59,472 nucleotides of DNA, taken from NCBI GenBank assembly GCA_002385675.1, contig DGDY01000277.1, positions 1 to 59,472 of the forward strand, given 5' to 3'. Positions 43,681 through 53,046 of this stretch are shown piece after piece. Each line of letters opens with the position of its first letter. The stretch's first letter is position 1. A program made the translations under genes and the position numbers. Origin of the DNA: Anaerolineales bacterium UBA3940. GTDB lineage: Bacteria; Chloroflexota; Anaerolineae; Aggregatilineales; UBA3940. The notes beneath the pieces are model-generated. The model was not told where the DNA came from, did no database searches, and saw only the letters and a list, made by a program, of their open reading frames with translations.

Positions 43681-44280
43681 TTACTCGACGTCGTTGTACG
43701 TCCAGTAGCGGTTCACAAAGAAGTTCCAGAACATGACGATCAGCACCGCCGTCACCAGCGCCGCGTTGACACCCAGCCGCGCCGCCTTCTCCGCGCCAAG
43801 GAAGGGCAGCACAGCCTCGATCAGCCGGGCAAGGGGCCGGTTCAGCCCTTCGAGAACGGGGATACGGATGATCAGGCCGACGATGTTCACGAAGAAGAAC
43901 GTCACCAGTTGGCCGGCGACCGGCTTGGTGCGGGAGTCGGGGTATGTCCAGAAGCGGTTCCACAGGAAGTTGCTCGTCACCGCACACGTGAAGCCAATCG
44001 CACCGACGATGCCAATCTCGGTAATCTCCGGCAGGCCGAAGGGCAGCCGCAGCATCACATTCTCCAGCCAGCCGAGGGTCAGCAAACCGTTGACCGTGCC
44101 TGCGTCGATGACAAAGCCCAGCGCGCCGACGATGGCAAACTTCGTAAAGCGCTTGAACTCCTTGTGACGTCGCAGGAGCGCCAGCAGGGTGCCGAAAATG
44201 CCACCGGATGAGGTCGGGGCGGGCGATTCTGTCGTGAGGGTGGTCTTCTTCGCCGTGGGTTCAGCGCTTTCAGTTATCAA
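43681..44280 (-). CDS. GtrA-family membrane protein
   Basis: A 199-residue protein with four hydrophobic helices and the family motifs FTKFAIVGALGFVIDAGTVNGLL, SNFLWNRFWTYPDSR and NFFVNRYWTY. GtrA proteins are thought to move lipid-linked sugars across the membrane. The ~35-residue N-terminal tail is Thr/Ser-rich. It overlaps the O-antigen ligase gene by 11 bases and precedes the glycosyltransferase by 16. Confidence 0.88.
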   Translation of the reverse strand: MITESAEPTAKKTTLTTESPAPTSSGGIFGTLLALLRRHKEFKRFTKFAIVGALGFVIDAGTVNGLLTLGWLENVMLRLPFGLPEITEIGIVGAIGFTCAVTSNFLWNRFWTYPDSRTKPVAGQLVTFFFVNIVGLIIRIPVLEGLNRPLARLIEAVLPFLGAEKAARLGVNAALVTAVLIVMFWNFFVNRYWTYNDVE

Positions 44281-45895
44281 TAGTCGAGGCCTCCGCTTCT
44301 GGGTTACGTTCTAGCGCGCTCAGTATGGTCAGGATGCCAAACAGCGCCCCGATGTGTAAGTGGAGGTTGGCAACGTACAGCTTATCGACGAGATGGTGCA
44401 CCGACAGGTGCATCCACGCCCCGAACAGCCCGATTGCCACGCCTCGCCGCCAGTGTGTGCCGCTGCGGGTCGCGCGCCAGGTCTGCCAGATCACGGCGGC
44501 CCACATCAGCCCATAGGCGACCGCGCCGATTATACCCGTTTCAGCCAGCAGATTCAGGTAGAAATTATGCGCATGTCCGAGTGGCTGCGGCCAGTTCATG
44601 AGCGCATACGCCGGGTAAACGGGCTCGTAATTCCCGATACCCACGCCAAGCCAGAAATTATATCGCGCCATCTCCTGGGCTGCCCACCAGTGCGCCAGCC
44701 GCTCGATCACCGCGAAGTTCGCCGTGGTGATGTCCACGCCGCGCACGTCGAAGCTCTGCACAAATGCGGTGAAGCCCGTCAGCCGGTCGGCGATGGCGGC
44801 AGGCAGCAGCCCCGATGCGAGCAGCAGCAGGCCCAGCCCCACCCCGCCCGCGACGAGCAGCACGCCCAGCCATGCCCGGCGCGGCCACGCGAACAGGATC
44901 GCCACCGCCGCCGCCGCAAACCCCAGCCACGCCCCGCGTGACCACGACGCGAGCAGCCCGGCGAGCATCAGGCCTGCCAGCACGGCAAGCGCCGCCAGCC
45001 GCCAGATATTCTTGTTGAACAGCGCGGCAACAACGCGGCGGGCGTTCACCGGGCGCTGGCCCCTGAGCGCTCCCCACACCGGGCCGAACCACTGCTCCAG
45101 CCCGACGAGCGCCAGTCCCACCGCCACGGCGAGCGCCAGCCCCAGAAAGCCGCCGTAGGGGTTCGGCTGCTCGAACGTGCCGTAGGCCCGATAGAAGCGG
45201 TCGCCGAGGATCAGGAAGTGCTCAGGCCCGTCGCCGCGCAGCCCGAACTGCCACACGCCGATCGCCGCCTGCACTGCCGCCGCGCCGAGTACCGCGCCCA
45301 GCACGGCCCGCCAGCGCCCCCGCTGCCCCATATCGACGACGAGCCACATCACCAGCAGGATCTGCCCCCACTTGATAAGCTCCTCAAGTGCGTAGCCGAG
45401 CGAGAGCGCATTCACGAGGCTGAGCGCCGCCGCGCCGAGGAAGATCAGCACCGGCACGTTGAGCGGGGAATGCGGCACGCGGATGCGATGCCGTCGCGCC
45501 GCGTGCAGAAACCATGCGCCGAGCGTCAGGATCAGCAGGAGCTGCCCGGCGTCGAGCGGGAACTCCGGCACGTACACATCGGTGAGGGGCTTCGTCGGGC
45601 CGAGGATGAGCGCCGCGCACAGCCCAACGACCGGCTCCACGAGCGTCAGCACGACGAGCACGAGGACGCCAAACCCGGCAGCCACCCACAGGAGCGGCAG
45701 CCGGGCTGCCGCCACACCGGCCAGCAGTGCGGCGGCAGCCAGTAACACGACTGCCCAGCCGGGCAGCCAGCGATCTGTGGCAAAAGGGTTCGGCAGGCTG
45801 AACCTAGCCGGGAACCTTGATGCGGTCCTTGAAATACTCAATGGTCCGTTCCAACCCCTCGCGCAGGCCGACCTTCGGCTCCCAGCCAAGGACAC
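44270..45895 (-). CDS. O-antigen ligase family protein (start uncertain)
   Basis: A polytopic membrane protein with 10 or more helices and the WaaL/Wzy-type periplasmic loop containing [34 protein letters not shown] (split across two conserved blocks; the HxHN-type His is visible). The first ~45 residues of the longest reading are antisense-like and overlap the upstream epimerase gene by 92 bases. True translation probably begins near 45800, before the helix at [14 protein letters not shown], but no good ATG is present there. Confidence 0.8.
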   Translation of the reverse strand: MSLAGSRRSACARGWNGPLSISRTASRFPARFSLPNPFATDRWLPGWAVVLLAAAALLAGVAAARLPLLWVAAGFGVLVLVVLTLVEPVVGLCAALILGPTKPLTDVYVPEFPLDAGQLLLILTLGAWFLHAARRHRIRVPHSPLNVPVLIFLGAAALSLVNALSLGYALEELIKWGQILLVMWLVVDMGQRGRWRAVLGAVLGAAAVQAAIGVWQFGLRGDGPEHFLILGDRFYRAYGTFEQPNPYGGFLGLALAVAVGLALVGLEQWFGPVWGALRGQRPVNARRVVAALFNKNIWRLAALAVLAGLMLAGLLASWSRGAWLGFAAAAVAILFAWPRRAWLGVLLVAGGVGLGLLLLASGLLPAAIADRLTGFTAFVQSFDVRGVDITTANFAVIERLAHWWAAQEMARYNFWLGVGIGNYEPVYPAYALMNWPQPLGHAHNFYLNLLAETGIIGAVAYGLMWAAVIWQTWRATRSGTHWRRGVAIGLFGAWMHLSVHHLVDKLYVANLHLHIGALFGILTILSALERNPEAEASTIDN

Positions 45896-46751
45896 GCCGC
45901 GCCTTGGTGATGTCCGGCTGGCGAATCTGCGGGTCGCCCTCGATGCGCTTTTCCGGCTGGAACACGATGCCGCCGGGGTTGCCCGTTACCTCGTTGACCA
46001 CCTGGGCAAACTCCAGGATGGTCATCTCTTCCGGGTTGCCGAGGTTTACCGGGTAGTCCTCGTCGGAGAGCAGCAGCCGGTAGATGCCCTCGACGAGGTC
46101 GCTCACGTAGCAGAAGCTGCGCGTCTGGTCGCCGGCCCCGTAGACCGTGAGCGGCTCACCCCGCAGCGCCTGTGCGATGAAGTTCGGCACGACGCGCCCG
46201 TCGTTCAGCCGCATCCGGGGCCCGTAGGTGTTGAAGATCCGCGCGATGCGCGTCTCCACGCCGTGGAAGTGGTTGTAGGCCATCGTAATCGCCTCGGCGA
46301 AGCGCTTGGCCTCGTCGTACACGCCGCGCGGGCCGATGGCGTCCACGTTGCCCCGGTAATCCTCGCTCTGCGGGTGGACGAGTGGGTCGCCGTACACCTC
46401 CGAGGTCGAGGCCAGCAGGAAGCGCGCGCCCTTGGCCTTCGCCAGCCCCAGCGCCTTGTGCGTGCCCAGCGCACCGACCTTAAGCGTCTGGATGGGCAGG
46501 GTCAGGTAGTCGATGGGACTGGCAGGCGAGGCGAAGTGCAGCACCGCGTCAAGCTCGCCCTCAACGTAGATGTAGTTGGTTACGTCGTGCTTGATGAACA
46601 GGAACCGATCATGCCCGGCCAGATGCTCAATGTTCTGCGTCGTGCCCGTGATCAGGTTGTCCATTGCGATCACCGTGTGACCTTCCGTGAGGAACTTGTC
46701 ACACAGGTGAGACCCCAGAAAACCGGCGCCGCCGGTGATTAAGACACGCAA
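45804..46751 (-). CDS. UDP-glucuronate decarboxylase-like SDR epimerase
   Basis: A 315-residue extended SDR. NAD motif is [15 protein letters not shown], the active-site Ser region is [11 protein letters not shown] and the Tyr-Lys pair lies in [17 protein letters not shown], the HDVT segment and the [11 protein letters not shown] block match UXS-type UDP-xylose synthases. It would supply UDP-xylose or a related sugar nucleotide to the glycosyltransferase block. The start is TTG with GGAGAG eight bases upstream. The gap 46752-46859 holds nothing recognisable. Confidence 0.85.
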   Translation of the reverse strand: MRVLITGGAGFLGSHLCDKFLTEGHTVIAMDNLITGTTQNIEHLAGHDRFLFIKHDVTNYIYVEGELDAVLHFASPASPIDYLTLPIQTLKVGALGTHKALGLAKAKGARFLLASTSEVYGDPLVHPQSEDYRGNVDAIGPRGVYDEAKRFAEAITMAYNHFHGVETRIARIFNTYGPRMRLNDGRVVPNFIAQALRGEPLTVYGAGDQTRSFCYVSDLVEGIYRLLLSDEDYPVNLGNPEEMTILEFAQVVNEVTGNPGGIVFQPEKRIEGDPQIRQPDITKARRVLGWEPKVGLREGLERTIEYFKDRIKVPG

Positions 46752-46859
46752 GACGATCTCTCCAAAGATTGCAAGCTAGGCGCATGATGCGCCTGATAGA
46801 ATGGTGTATGCGTATTTTACCCCGGCGGCAAGAGATTTGCCCCGCCGCCCGGCGTATGG

Positions 46860-47411
46860 TCACTTCTCAATCTTGCTCAACTCGTCGAGCAGGCGAGCCA
46901 GTTCTGTCGCAAAGATGTTGTAGGCCTCCTCTCCGTACAGGCAGAAAACCACCCGCTCCAGGCCCGTCTCCTCCTGCTGCAGATAGGCCAGCGCCGCCGC
47001 CAGCATGATGCCCGCGGCCTCCTCCATCGGGTAGCCGAAAATCCCCGTCGAGATGGCAGGCAGCGCAATCGAGCGCAGGCCGAGCCGGTCGGCCTCACCC
47101 AGCGCCGAGCGCACCGCACTTGCCAGTTTGACATCCGCCTCCGGCTCGCCGCCGCGCGGCCCCACGGCGTGGATCACATACCGCGCCTTGAGGTTCCCGC
47201 CCGTCGTGCTGACCGCCTGCCCTACCGGGCAGTAGCCGATCTCGTCGCATTCCGCCTGGATGGCAGACCCGCCCTTGCGCCGGATCGCGCCCGCCACTCC
47301 CCCGCCGAGCTGGAGATGCTCGTTTGCCGCGTTGACGATAGCATCCGTGTCCTGCTCGGTGATGTCACCCTCCACGAGCGCCAGCGTCCGCCCGTTGATC
47401 AGCGTCTCCAT
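46860..47411 (-). CDS. Macro domain (ADP-ribose deacylase/hydrolase type) protein
   Basis: A 183-residue single macro domain. The ADP-ribose-binding motifs are LVEGDITEQDTDAIVNAANEHLQLGGGVAGAI and LPAISTGIFGYPMEEAAGIML (each quoted only in part in the family literature). Such proteins remove acetyl or ADP-ribose groups. The start lies 47 bases inside the end of the upstream glycosidase-ligase gene, an unusually long overlap. Its presence in a polysaccharide block is unexplained. Confidence 0.88.
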   Translation of the reverse strand: METLINGRTLALVEGDITEQDTDAIVNAANEHLQLGGGVAGAIRRKGGSAIQAECDEIGYCPVGQAVSTTGGNLKARYVIHAVGPRGGEPEADVKLASAVRSALGEADRLGLRSIALPAISTGIFGYPMEEAAGIMLAAALAYLQQEETGLERVVFCLYGEEAYNIFATELARLLDELSKIEK

Positions 47412-50400
47412 GTTCCACTTCCTCCCCCAACTGGCTCATCAACCCCAGCGTCATGTAGAAGATGAAGGCCAGGTCGATCACAAAGTGCACGGCGTCGACC
47501 ATCCCATGCGCGATCATCGCCGCCATGCTGCCCATCGCACCGACCGCCAGCGCGCGCATCCCCGCGTCGGCACCGCGCAGCCGCTCCTGCACGCGCCAGC
47601 CCAGCCGCCAGAAGGCTACCTGCATCCAGATGCCCGCGATCAGCCCGATAATCCCCAGCCGCACCCAGTAGTTCAGCAGGAAGTTGTGCGGCTGGCTCAG
47701 ATCCGGCTGCTGCCACGCCGAGGGCAGGATGTAGCGCCCCCGGTACTCGTACAGAAACTGGTCCAGCCCGACGCCGGTGATCGGGTGGTCGCGGATCATG
47801 CGCAGCGTGCTCTTCCACAACTGCAGCCGGAAGAACGTCGTGCTCGTCCCGCTTGTAAAGTCGATCAGCCCGCTGAAGCGCGGCAGCCGCGAGAGCGGGA
47901 TCAGGGCTAACGCTTCCAGTATAGCGCCCGCAACCACGGCGATCAGCCCCTTGCGACCCGCCCACAGGATGACGACCATCGCCAGCCCGGCGGGCAGCCC
48001 CAGCAGGATACCGCCCTTCGAAAGCGTCAGCCCCAGCGCGAGCGCCATCACGAAGGCCGCCACGCCGTACAGCCAGCGCCGCCAGCCGCCCCGGTCGATG
48101 AGCAGCGCCGCCGCGCCGAAGGGCACAACCCGCCCCAGGAACAGCGCCGCGTTGTTCGGCGTGCCGAACACGCTTTGCAGGCGCGGCATGCCGCCCTCTG
48201 CGGCAATCACGTTCACGCCCGCCACAAATTGCGCCAGCCCGATCACAGAGACGACCGCGCCGGTCAGCACGAGCAGGTCGACCATGCGCCAGCGTTCCGC
48301 GCGGGTGAAGGGCACGGTGCGCAGCACAAGGTACACGACAAACGGCTCGATCACCATCTGCCGCAGCTCGGTCACGGCCACGCCAAGCAGGTCCGCCCAT
48401 GCCAGCGAGACGACGCTCACCGCGATGAACAGCCCCACCGCCTTGTCGAGCGAGGTCATGCGCCGCCACAGCCCCGCGAGGGACGGCCAGCCCGTTTCGC
48501 GCCGGTCGGCGGCGATGCGCAGCGCCCACGCCGCGAGCGTCAGCAGCGACAGCACCTCGACCATGCTGAAGGCCCGGTCGAAGAGCGGGCGCGGGTGCAG
48601 GTAGAACGGCGTGAAGAACATGATCAGCGCCACGCCCACGCTGAGCCGGGTGTAGATCAGCACGAAGAGCAGCGCCAGCGCGGCGAGCGTCAGCAGCAGC
48701 CACGGCGAGAAGTAGAACACGCCCGCCGTGAGCGCGGTCACAATGAGCGACGGTCCCTCGCCGAGCCGCCGCGTCAGGCTGGGGACCAGCCCGCCCCACG
48801 TCAGCGCCGCGCCGAGCCACACCGCCAGCGCCGAGGCCAGCGACAGCAGCAGGTGCACGCCCTCGCCAAGCCGCGATACCAGCCACCCCGCCGCCGTGCG
48901 TACTCGCTCGCGCCAGCCCAGCCCGCGCCCCACGCGCAGCGCACCGATCACGCTCGCGGCAGCCAGCACGAGCAGCATGCCCGCCAGCACGTCGTGGCCG
49001 GTCGTGTCCACGTCATGCCCCACTGCAAAACCGGCAATCGCCCACTGGTCCCAGCCGCGCTCCGCCTCAATGCGGGCGACATGCCGCTCGTCGCCCTCCA
49101 GCCCGTCGGCGAGAGGCAACACCTCGATACGAGGCTGGTAGTCCGGCGAGGTCAGCACGGCGTACGCGCCGCGCTCGTCGTGAGGCAGGACGCCCGGCGG
49201 CTCGCCATCCACCGTCACGTAGAGATAAGCGCGGTAGTTATCCCGCCGCGCGATCACGCCGAGGCTGCTGCCGGTAAAGGGCACGGTGACGACGCTGTCC
49301 CCCTGCTGGCCGATGTCCGCGCCGAGCTCGGAGAACTCCCATTCGCCCTCATACTCGGCGAGCGGCACATCTGCCGCGTAGACGCCCGGCCACAGGCTCC
49401 CGTTGATCGCCGCCGCCTCTGCGCGGATAGCTTCTGCCGTGGGCGAGAGCGACCCATTCTGCCCGCGCAGCGCGAAGCCCCAGCGCGGGTCATCCGGCCC
49501 GGCGGCAGGCTGCCAATTCTCCAGAATCAGCGCACCGGCCCACGGCCACTCCGTCAGAGCGCGCCGGTAGGCGTCGAGCGTCCACGCGGCCTGCTGCGCC
49601 GGGGTCGTCTGCCCCCACGCCGAGGGCACGCCCTGCCAGCCTTCCGGCAGTGCGTTCCAGCCGAAGTGGCTGGCCCACAGCGGTTTGCCCGCATCGCCGT
49701 GCTCGACCATCACCTCGCGCAGCAGCACCAGGCGCGAGAAGTTCAGCACGTTCTCATGCGTGCGCCGCTCCAGCGGTCCGTCGTCAAAGCCGTAGGGCTT
49801 GCCCGCCACCCCGTCGAAGAACGGCGCGGCGCCGTTGGCGTACAGCTCGCGCAGGAACAGCACGTCGCTCAGGTTCTCCGGCCCGCGCTCAACGGTCGGC
49901 GCGAGGCCCGCCGTCAGCACGAGCGCATCCGCATCCACCGCGTGAATGGCCTCGTAGGCCGCCTGGAGCAGCGCCGCGTACCGTACCGGGCTGGGCTCGC
50001 GCCCGCCCCAGCCGCTCGACAGGTTGGGCTCGTCCCACACCTGGTATACGTCAATCGTCTCGCCATACCGCTCGGAGAGCGTCGCCGCGAAACTCGCGAA
50101 GGCGTCAAGGTCGTCCGGGGGCGCGGTCGGCGCGTCAGCCGCCCAGCCCGGCGAATCGACCAGCACGGCGACCAGCCGCAGATCGCGCGCGGCGGCCTCC
50201 TCGACGACCCGGTCATAGGCCGCCCACTCGAACCGGCCCGGCTCCAGCTCGATCTCCGCCCAGCGGAACGGCTGCCGCACCCACACAAAGCCGACCCCGG
50301 CGATCAGGTCGAGGTTCTCGGCAAGAGCGGCATCGTCGTACTGCGTGAGGTCGGCGTTCACGCCGAGCACGGGCACGCGCGGAGGCAGGCTCATTTTGGG

Positions 50401-50526
50401 CAGGCCGTCGAGCGTGCCGCGCAGCAATGCCTGCCGCTGGCTGACCACGGCGGCAAGGCCCAGCGCGGCCAGCAGCGCCAGAACGAGTAGCACAAGGCTG
50501 AGGGTGCGTCGTGTGCGGGGGGTCAT
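47365..50526 (-). CDS. Fusion of glycoside-hydrolase-like domain and O-antigen ligase
   Basis: A 1053-residue protein. After a signal/anchor helix, residues ~40-370 resemble a clan-A (GH39/GH5-like) barrel: VWVRQPFRWAEIE, acid/base-like VYQVWDEPNLSSGWGG and a later ASHFGWNALPEGW. A beta-rich region follows, then about 12 membrane helices with O-antigen-ligase features (VFGTPNNAALFLGR, GVGLDQFLYEYRGRY, QPHNFLLNYWVRLG). ATG at 50526 overlaps the upstream lipoprotein stop (ATGA). One protein could both trim and join surface glycans, or the barrel may be a carbohydrate-binding sensor. The hydrolase family assignment is tentative. Confidence 0.78.
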   Translation of the reverse strand: MTPRTRRTLSLVLLVLALLAALGLAAVVSQRQALLRGTLDGLPKMSLPPRVPVLGVNADLTQYDDAALAENLDLIAGVGFVWVRQPFRWAEIELEPGRFEWAAYDRVVEEAAARDLRLVAVLVDSPGWAADAPTAPPDDLDAFASFAATLSERYGETIDVYQVWDEPNLSSGWGGREPSPVRYAALLQAAYEAIHAVDADALVLTAGLAPTVERGPENLSDVLFLRELYANGAAPFFDGVAGKPYGFDDGPLERRTHENVLNFSRLVLLREVMVEHGDAGKPLWASHFGWNALPEGWQGVPSAWGQTTPAQQAAWTLDAYRRALTEWPWAGALILENWQPAAGPDDPRWGFALRGQNGSLSPTAEAIRAEAAAINGSLWPGVYAADVPLAEYEGEWEFSELGADIGQQGDSVVTVPFTGSSLGVIARRDNYRAYLYVTVDGEPPGVLPHDERGAYAVLTSPDYQPRIEVLPLADGLEGDERHVARIEAERGWDQWAIAGFAVGHDVDTTGHDVLAGMLLVLAAASVIGALRVGRGLGWRERVRTAAGWLVSRLGEGVHLLLSLASALAVWLGAALTWGGLVPSLTRRLGEGPSLIVTALTAGVFYFSPWLLLTLAALALLFVLIYTRLSVGVALIMFFTPFYLHPRPLFDRAFSMVEVLSLLTLAAWALRIAADRRETGWPSLAGLWRRMTSLDKAVGLFIAVSVVSLAWADLLGVAVTELRQMVIEPFVVYLVLRTVPFTRAERWRMVDLLVLTGAVVSVIGLAQFVAGVNVIAAEGGMPRLQSVFGTPNNAALFLGRVVPFGAAALLIDRGGWRRWLYGVAAFVMALALGLTLSKGGILLGLPAGLAMVVILWAGRKGLIAVVAGAILEALALIPLSRLPRFSGLIDFTSGTSTTFFRLQLWKSTLRMIRDHPITGVGLDQFLYEYRGRYILPSAWQQPDLSQPHNFLLNYWVRLGIIGLIAGIWMQVAFWRLGWRVQERLRGADAGMRALAVGAMGSMAAMIAHGMVDAVHFVIDLAFIFYMTLGLMSQLGEEVEHGDADQRADAGARGG

Positions 50527-52211
50527 GGCGCCCAGCGCGGGGTGCTGGTCTGGCCCTCCGTCACCTGCTGGGCCAGCCCGGTTGCGGTATCGATCAGCAT
50601 AAGTGCGCCCTCCGGTCCGGGGTTCACCAGTGCGATTTGCCGCCCATCCGGCGACCATGTATAAGGCTGCGGGGCGAGACCCGGCTGGTCAGCCGCCGGG
50701 TAAAGAATGCGGCGATTGCTGCCGTCGCGATCCATGATAACAAGCTGGTAGCGCCCGCTGACGCTCTCCAGCGGCCTGATCGACTGGAGATAGGCCACCT
50801 GCTCGCTCTCCGCCACCGGGGAGAAGCTCGGCTCCGCCCACATGCCCGCCTGCTCAACGAGCCGGGCGCTGTAGCTGGCATCGCGGGGGAGCGCCACCAG
50901 CGGGAAGGCCGGGCTGTCCTCCGGGGCCTCGTTGCCGAGCGGCTCGCCATGCACGAGCGTCAGCAGCAGCGTGCCATCCGGCGACCAGACCGGGTTGGGA
51001 ACCCACACAAAATCATAGGCATTCCACGGGGCGAAGGCCAGTAGCGTCTGCCGCTCGTAGCCGGTCGGTAGCTGTGTAGAGTCGTCGGGCGGCGGCTCGA
51101 CCGGCTCGCCCTCAGCCTCACCGTCGCCTTCCTCGTCCTCCTCGCCGTAGGTCGGCAGGAGCAGGCCCACCGCGTCGGGCTGCGCCCAGGCGAGCGTCAC
51201 GCCATCCGGCGCGATGGCATACGCCGTGCCGTACCACCCGTAGACGCCGCCGCTCCACGGCTCGACAAGCTGCACCTGATTGACCACCTGCCCGTCGTCC
51301 GTCACCTCCCCGCGCCACAGGTCATTGTTCGCCTGCCACCCGGGGAAGCTCTCGCGTGGCTCCGCCGTCGAGTACAGGATGGTTCGCTCAGTGCCGGGGA
51401 CCCAGGCGGCAAAGAGGATGTTGTCAAGGCCCAGCGGCACGGGCTGGCTCTCCTCCGCGCGGGTGTCGAGCACGGCCCACAGGCTGTTGAACGGCGCAGG
51501 GCCCGCCTCGCCCTCCTCCGGTGCGGCGTCTGCGGTCCGCGTGTAGAGCAGCCGCCCGCCATCCGCCGATAGCTCGAACACCCGGCCATCCAGCCCGCCG
51601 TCCAGCGTGAGCGGGCGGCGGTTGGCGCTGTTCTCGCGCATGACCCAGGCGTTGCCGTTATAAATGTAAGCCAGCGTGCCGTTGACGGTCACGGTGGGCA
51701 GTTCGCTCTGCCGCCCTACCATGATAACTTCATCCTGCGGCGTCTCCAGCAGCACGCGCCGGACCTCGCTGCGCCCTGCCTCGACGCCATCCTCGTACGT
51801 CACGCGGTACGTCACCTCGGCGAGGCCGTTCGCCCCGGCCTGCAGAAGCTGCGTCTCGCCCTCCGGCAGTCCCTCGTTGGGCACAGTGCGGCGCTCGAAG
51901 GGCACAACCTCCTGCGTGACGACCGTCTCCTCGCGCACGCGCACGATGGTGATCGTCATGCCGTCCTCGATGCGGCTGTAGCCCGGCGGGTTGATGCGGT
52001 CAAGCGGGCCAAGGCTGAGGTCGAGCAGGCGTAACACGTCGTTAACGGTGTAGTTCGGGTTCACATCGAGGGTCTGCGTGGTGCCATCGGCGACAAGCGT
52101 CACCGTCGTCTGCGTCTCCTCGGTGGCAGGAGGCAGGACGATCTGACACGCGGCGGTCAGCAGTGTGACGAGGAGCGTCAAGAGGATGAGACGAGCAATC
52201 CGCCTGTTCAT
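50523..52211 (-). CDS. Lipoprotein with DUF348, G5 and PD40 propeller domains
   Basis: A 562-residue lipoprotein with lipobox LLTAAC. Residues ~30-95 resemble DUF348 (LVADGTTQTLDVNPNYTVNDVLRLLDLSLGPLDRI, ubiquitin-like). Residues ~100-180 form a G5 domain (EETVVTQEVVPFERRTVPNEGLPEGETQLLQAGANG, then TYRVTYEDGVE). The remainder is a TolB/PD40-type beta propeller (YTWSPDGRQIALVNPGPEGALMLI and similar WSPDGT repeats). ATG at 52211 is the true start, before the basic-hydrophobic signal. DUF348 and G5 occur in peptidoglycan-associated proteins. The propeller probably reads or scaffolds a cell-surface partner. Confidence 0.82.
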   Translation of the reverse strand: MNRRIARLILLTLLVTLLTAACQIVLPPATEETQTTVTLVADGTTQTLDVNPNYTVNDVLRLLDLSLGPLDRINPPGYSRIEDGMTITIVRVREETVVTQEVVPFERRTVPNEGLPEGETQLLQAGANGLAEVTYRVTYEDGVEAGRSEVRRVLLETPQDEVIMVGRQSELPTVTVNGTLAYIYNGNAWVMRENSANRRPLTLDGGLDGRVFELSADGGRLLYTRTADAAPEEGEAGPAPFNSLWAVLDTRAEESQPVPLGLDNILFAAWVPGTERTILYSTAEPRESFPGWQANNDLWRGEVTDDGQVVNQVQLVEPWSGGVYGWYGTAYAIAPDGVTLAWAQPDAVGLLLPTYGEEDEEGDGEAEGEPVEPPPDDSTQLPTGYERQTLLAFAPWNAYDFVWVPNPVWSPDGTLLLTLVHGEPLGNEAPEDSPAFPLVALPRDASYSARLVEQAGMWAEPSFSPVAESEQVAYLQSIRPLESVSGRYQLVIMDRDGSNRRILYPAADQPGLAPQPYTWSPDGRQIALVNPGPEGALMLIDTATGLAQQVTEGQTSTPRWAP

Positions 52212-52278
52212 AGCAGGCGGAATGTACCATGCTACCCGGCATGCGGCAAGGTGGGAAATTCTACGAATTTGGCTCTTG

Positions 52279-52342
52279 TCCACAGATGACACAGATTTCA
52301 CAGATTTTATTTTTTCTCTGTGTCATCTGTGTCATCTGTGGA
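52279..52342. repeat. Intergenic palindromic repeat (CACAGATGACACAG family), copy A
   Basis: TCCACAGATGACACAG and its exact 16-bp reverse complement (52327-52342) flank a T-rich centre with additional CACAGAT units. AT-richer than the surroundings. It could act as a bidirectional terminator between the lipoprotein gene start and lutC end. Confidence 0.7.
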
Positions 52343-52380
52343 TCAACCTTTCAGTTGTGTCATTCGTGTCATTCGTGGAC

Positions 52381-53046
52381 TCAATCACCCCCGTACACGA
52401 CAATGATCAACTCGCGCGGGCCATGCACGCCGAGCGTGAGCGTCTGCTCGATGTCGGCGGTGCGGCTTGGCCCGCTAATGAAGACGAGGTTACTCGCCGC
52501 ACGGACGTGCCCCGCTGCGTCGCCGAGGCTCTCCAGGTAGGCGCGCATCTCCGGGAAGATGCGCGTGCCGTCTACCAGCGCCACATGCACCGGCGGCAGC
52601 AGCGAGGCCAGCGGCGAGCGCCCTGCCCCGCTGCGGAGCACAATCGTGCCTGTGTCGGCGATGGCCGCCTCCGCCCCGGTGATGCCCACCGGCACCGGCT
52701 CCAGTGCGTGCGGGTCGCCGCCGTGATGCACCTCGACGCCTGCCCCGGCAAGCGCCGCCTCAAGGCCCGCCACGCCGATCTCCTCCCAGTCCCACACGAG
52801 CGCCTCGCGCCAGCCGCGTTCCTCGCAGAGCGCCGCCACCTGCAGAGCCGCCGCCTGTTCGCTCTCCACGCGGATCACCTCTGCGGCGAGCTTCGACGCC
52901 TCCTCAACGAACTGCTCCAGCCCGCCGCCTGCGCGGGGTGTGGTGTTGGCGGGGCGCACCGGGGCGGCGTCGGGCAGCGCATCGACGGGCGCGGTATCAA
53001 GCGCGGCGCGGATGCGGCGCAGGATGTCCTCGCGTGCGTTAGTCAT
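52381..53046 (-). CDS. lutC: LutC/LUD-domain protein (lactate utilization)
   Basis: A 221-residue LUD-domain protein. The core (GADAAIADTGTIVL-like GITGAEAAIADTGTIVLRSG, LASLLPPVHVALVDGTRIFPEM, FISGPSRTADIEQTLTLGVHGPREL) matches LutC/YkgG, the third component of the LutABC L-lactate oxidation complex. The ATG at 53046 is chosen because it overlaps the lutB stop; a longer reading from 53091 is spurious. Last gene of the operon. Confidence 0.88.
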   Translation of the reverse strand: MTNAREDILRRIRAALDTAPVDALPDAAPVRPANTTPRAGGGLEQFVEEASKLAAEVIRVESEQAAALQVAALCEERGWREALVWDWEEIGVAGLEAALAGAGVEVHHGGDPHALEPVPVGITGAEAAIADTGTIVLRSGAGRSPLASLLPPVHVALVDGTRIFPEMRAYLESLGDAAGHVRAASNLVFISGPSRTADIEQTLTLGVHGPRELIIVVYGGD

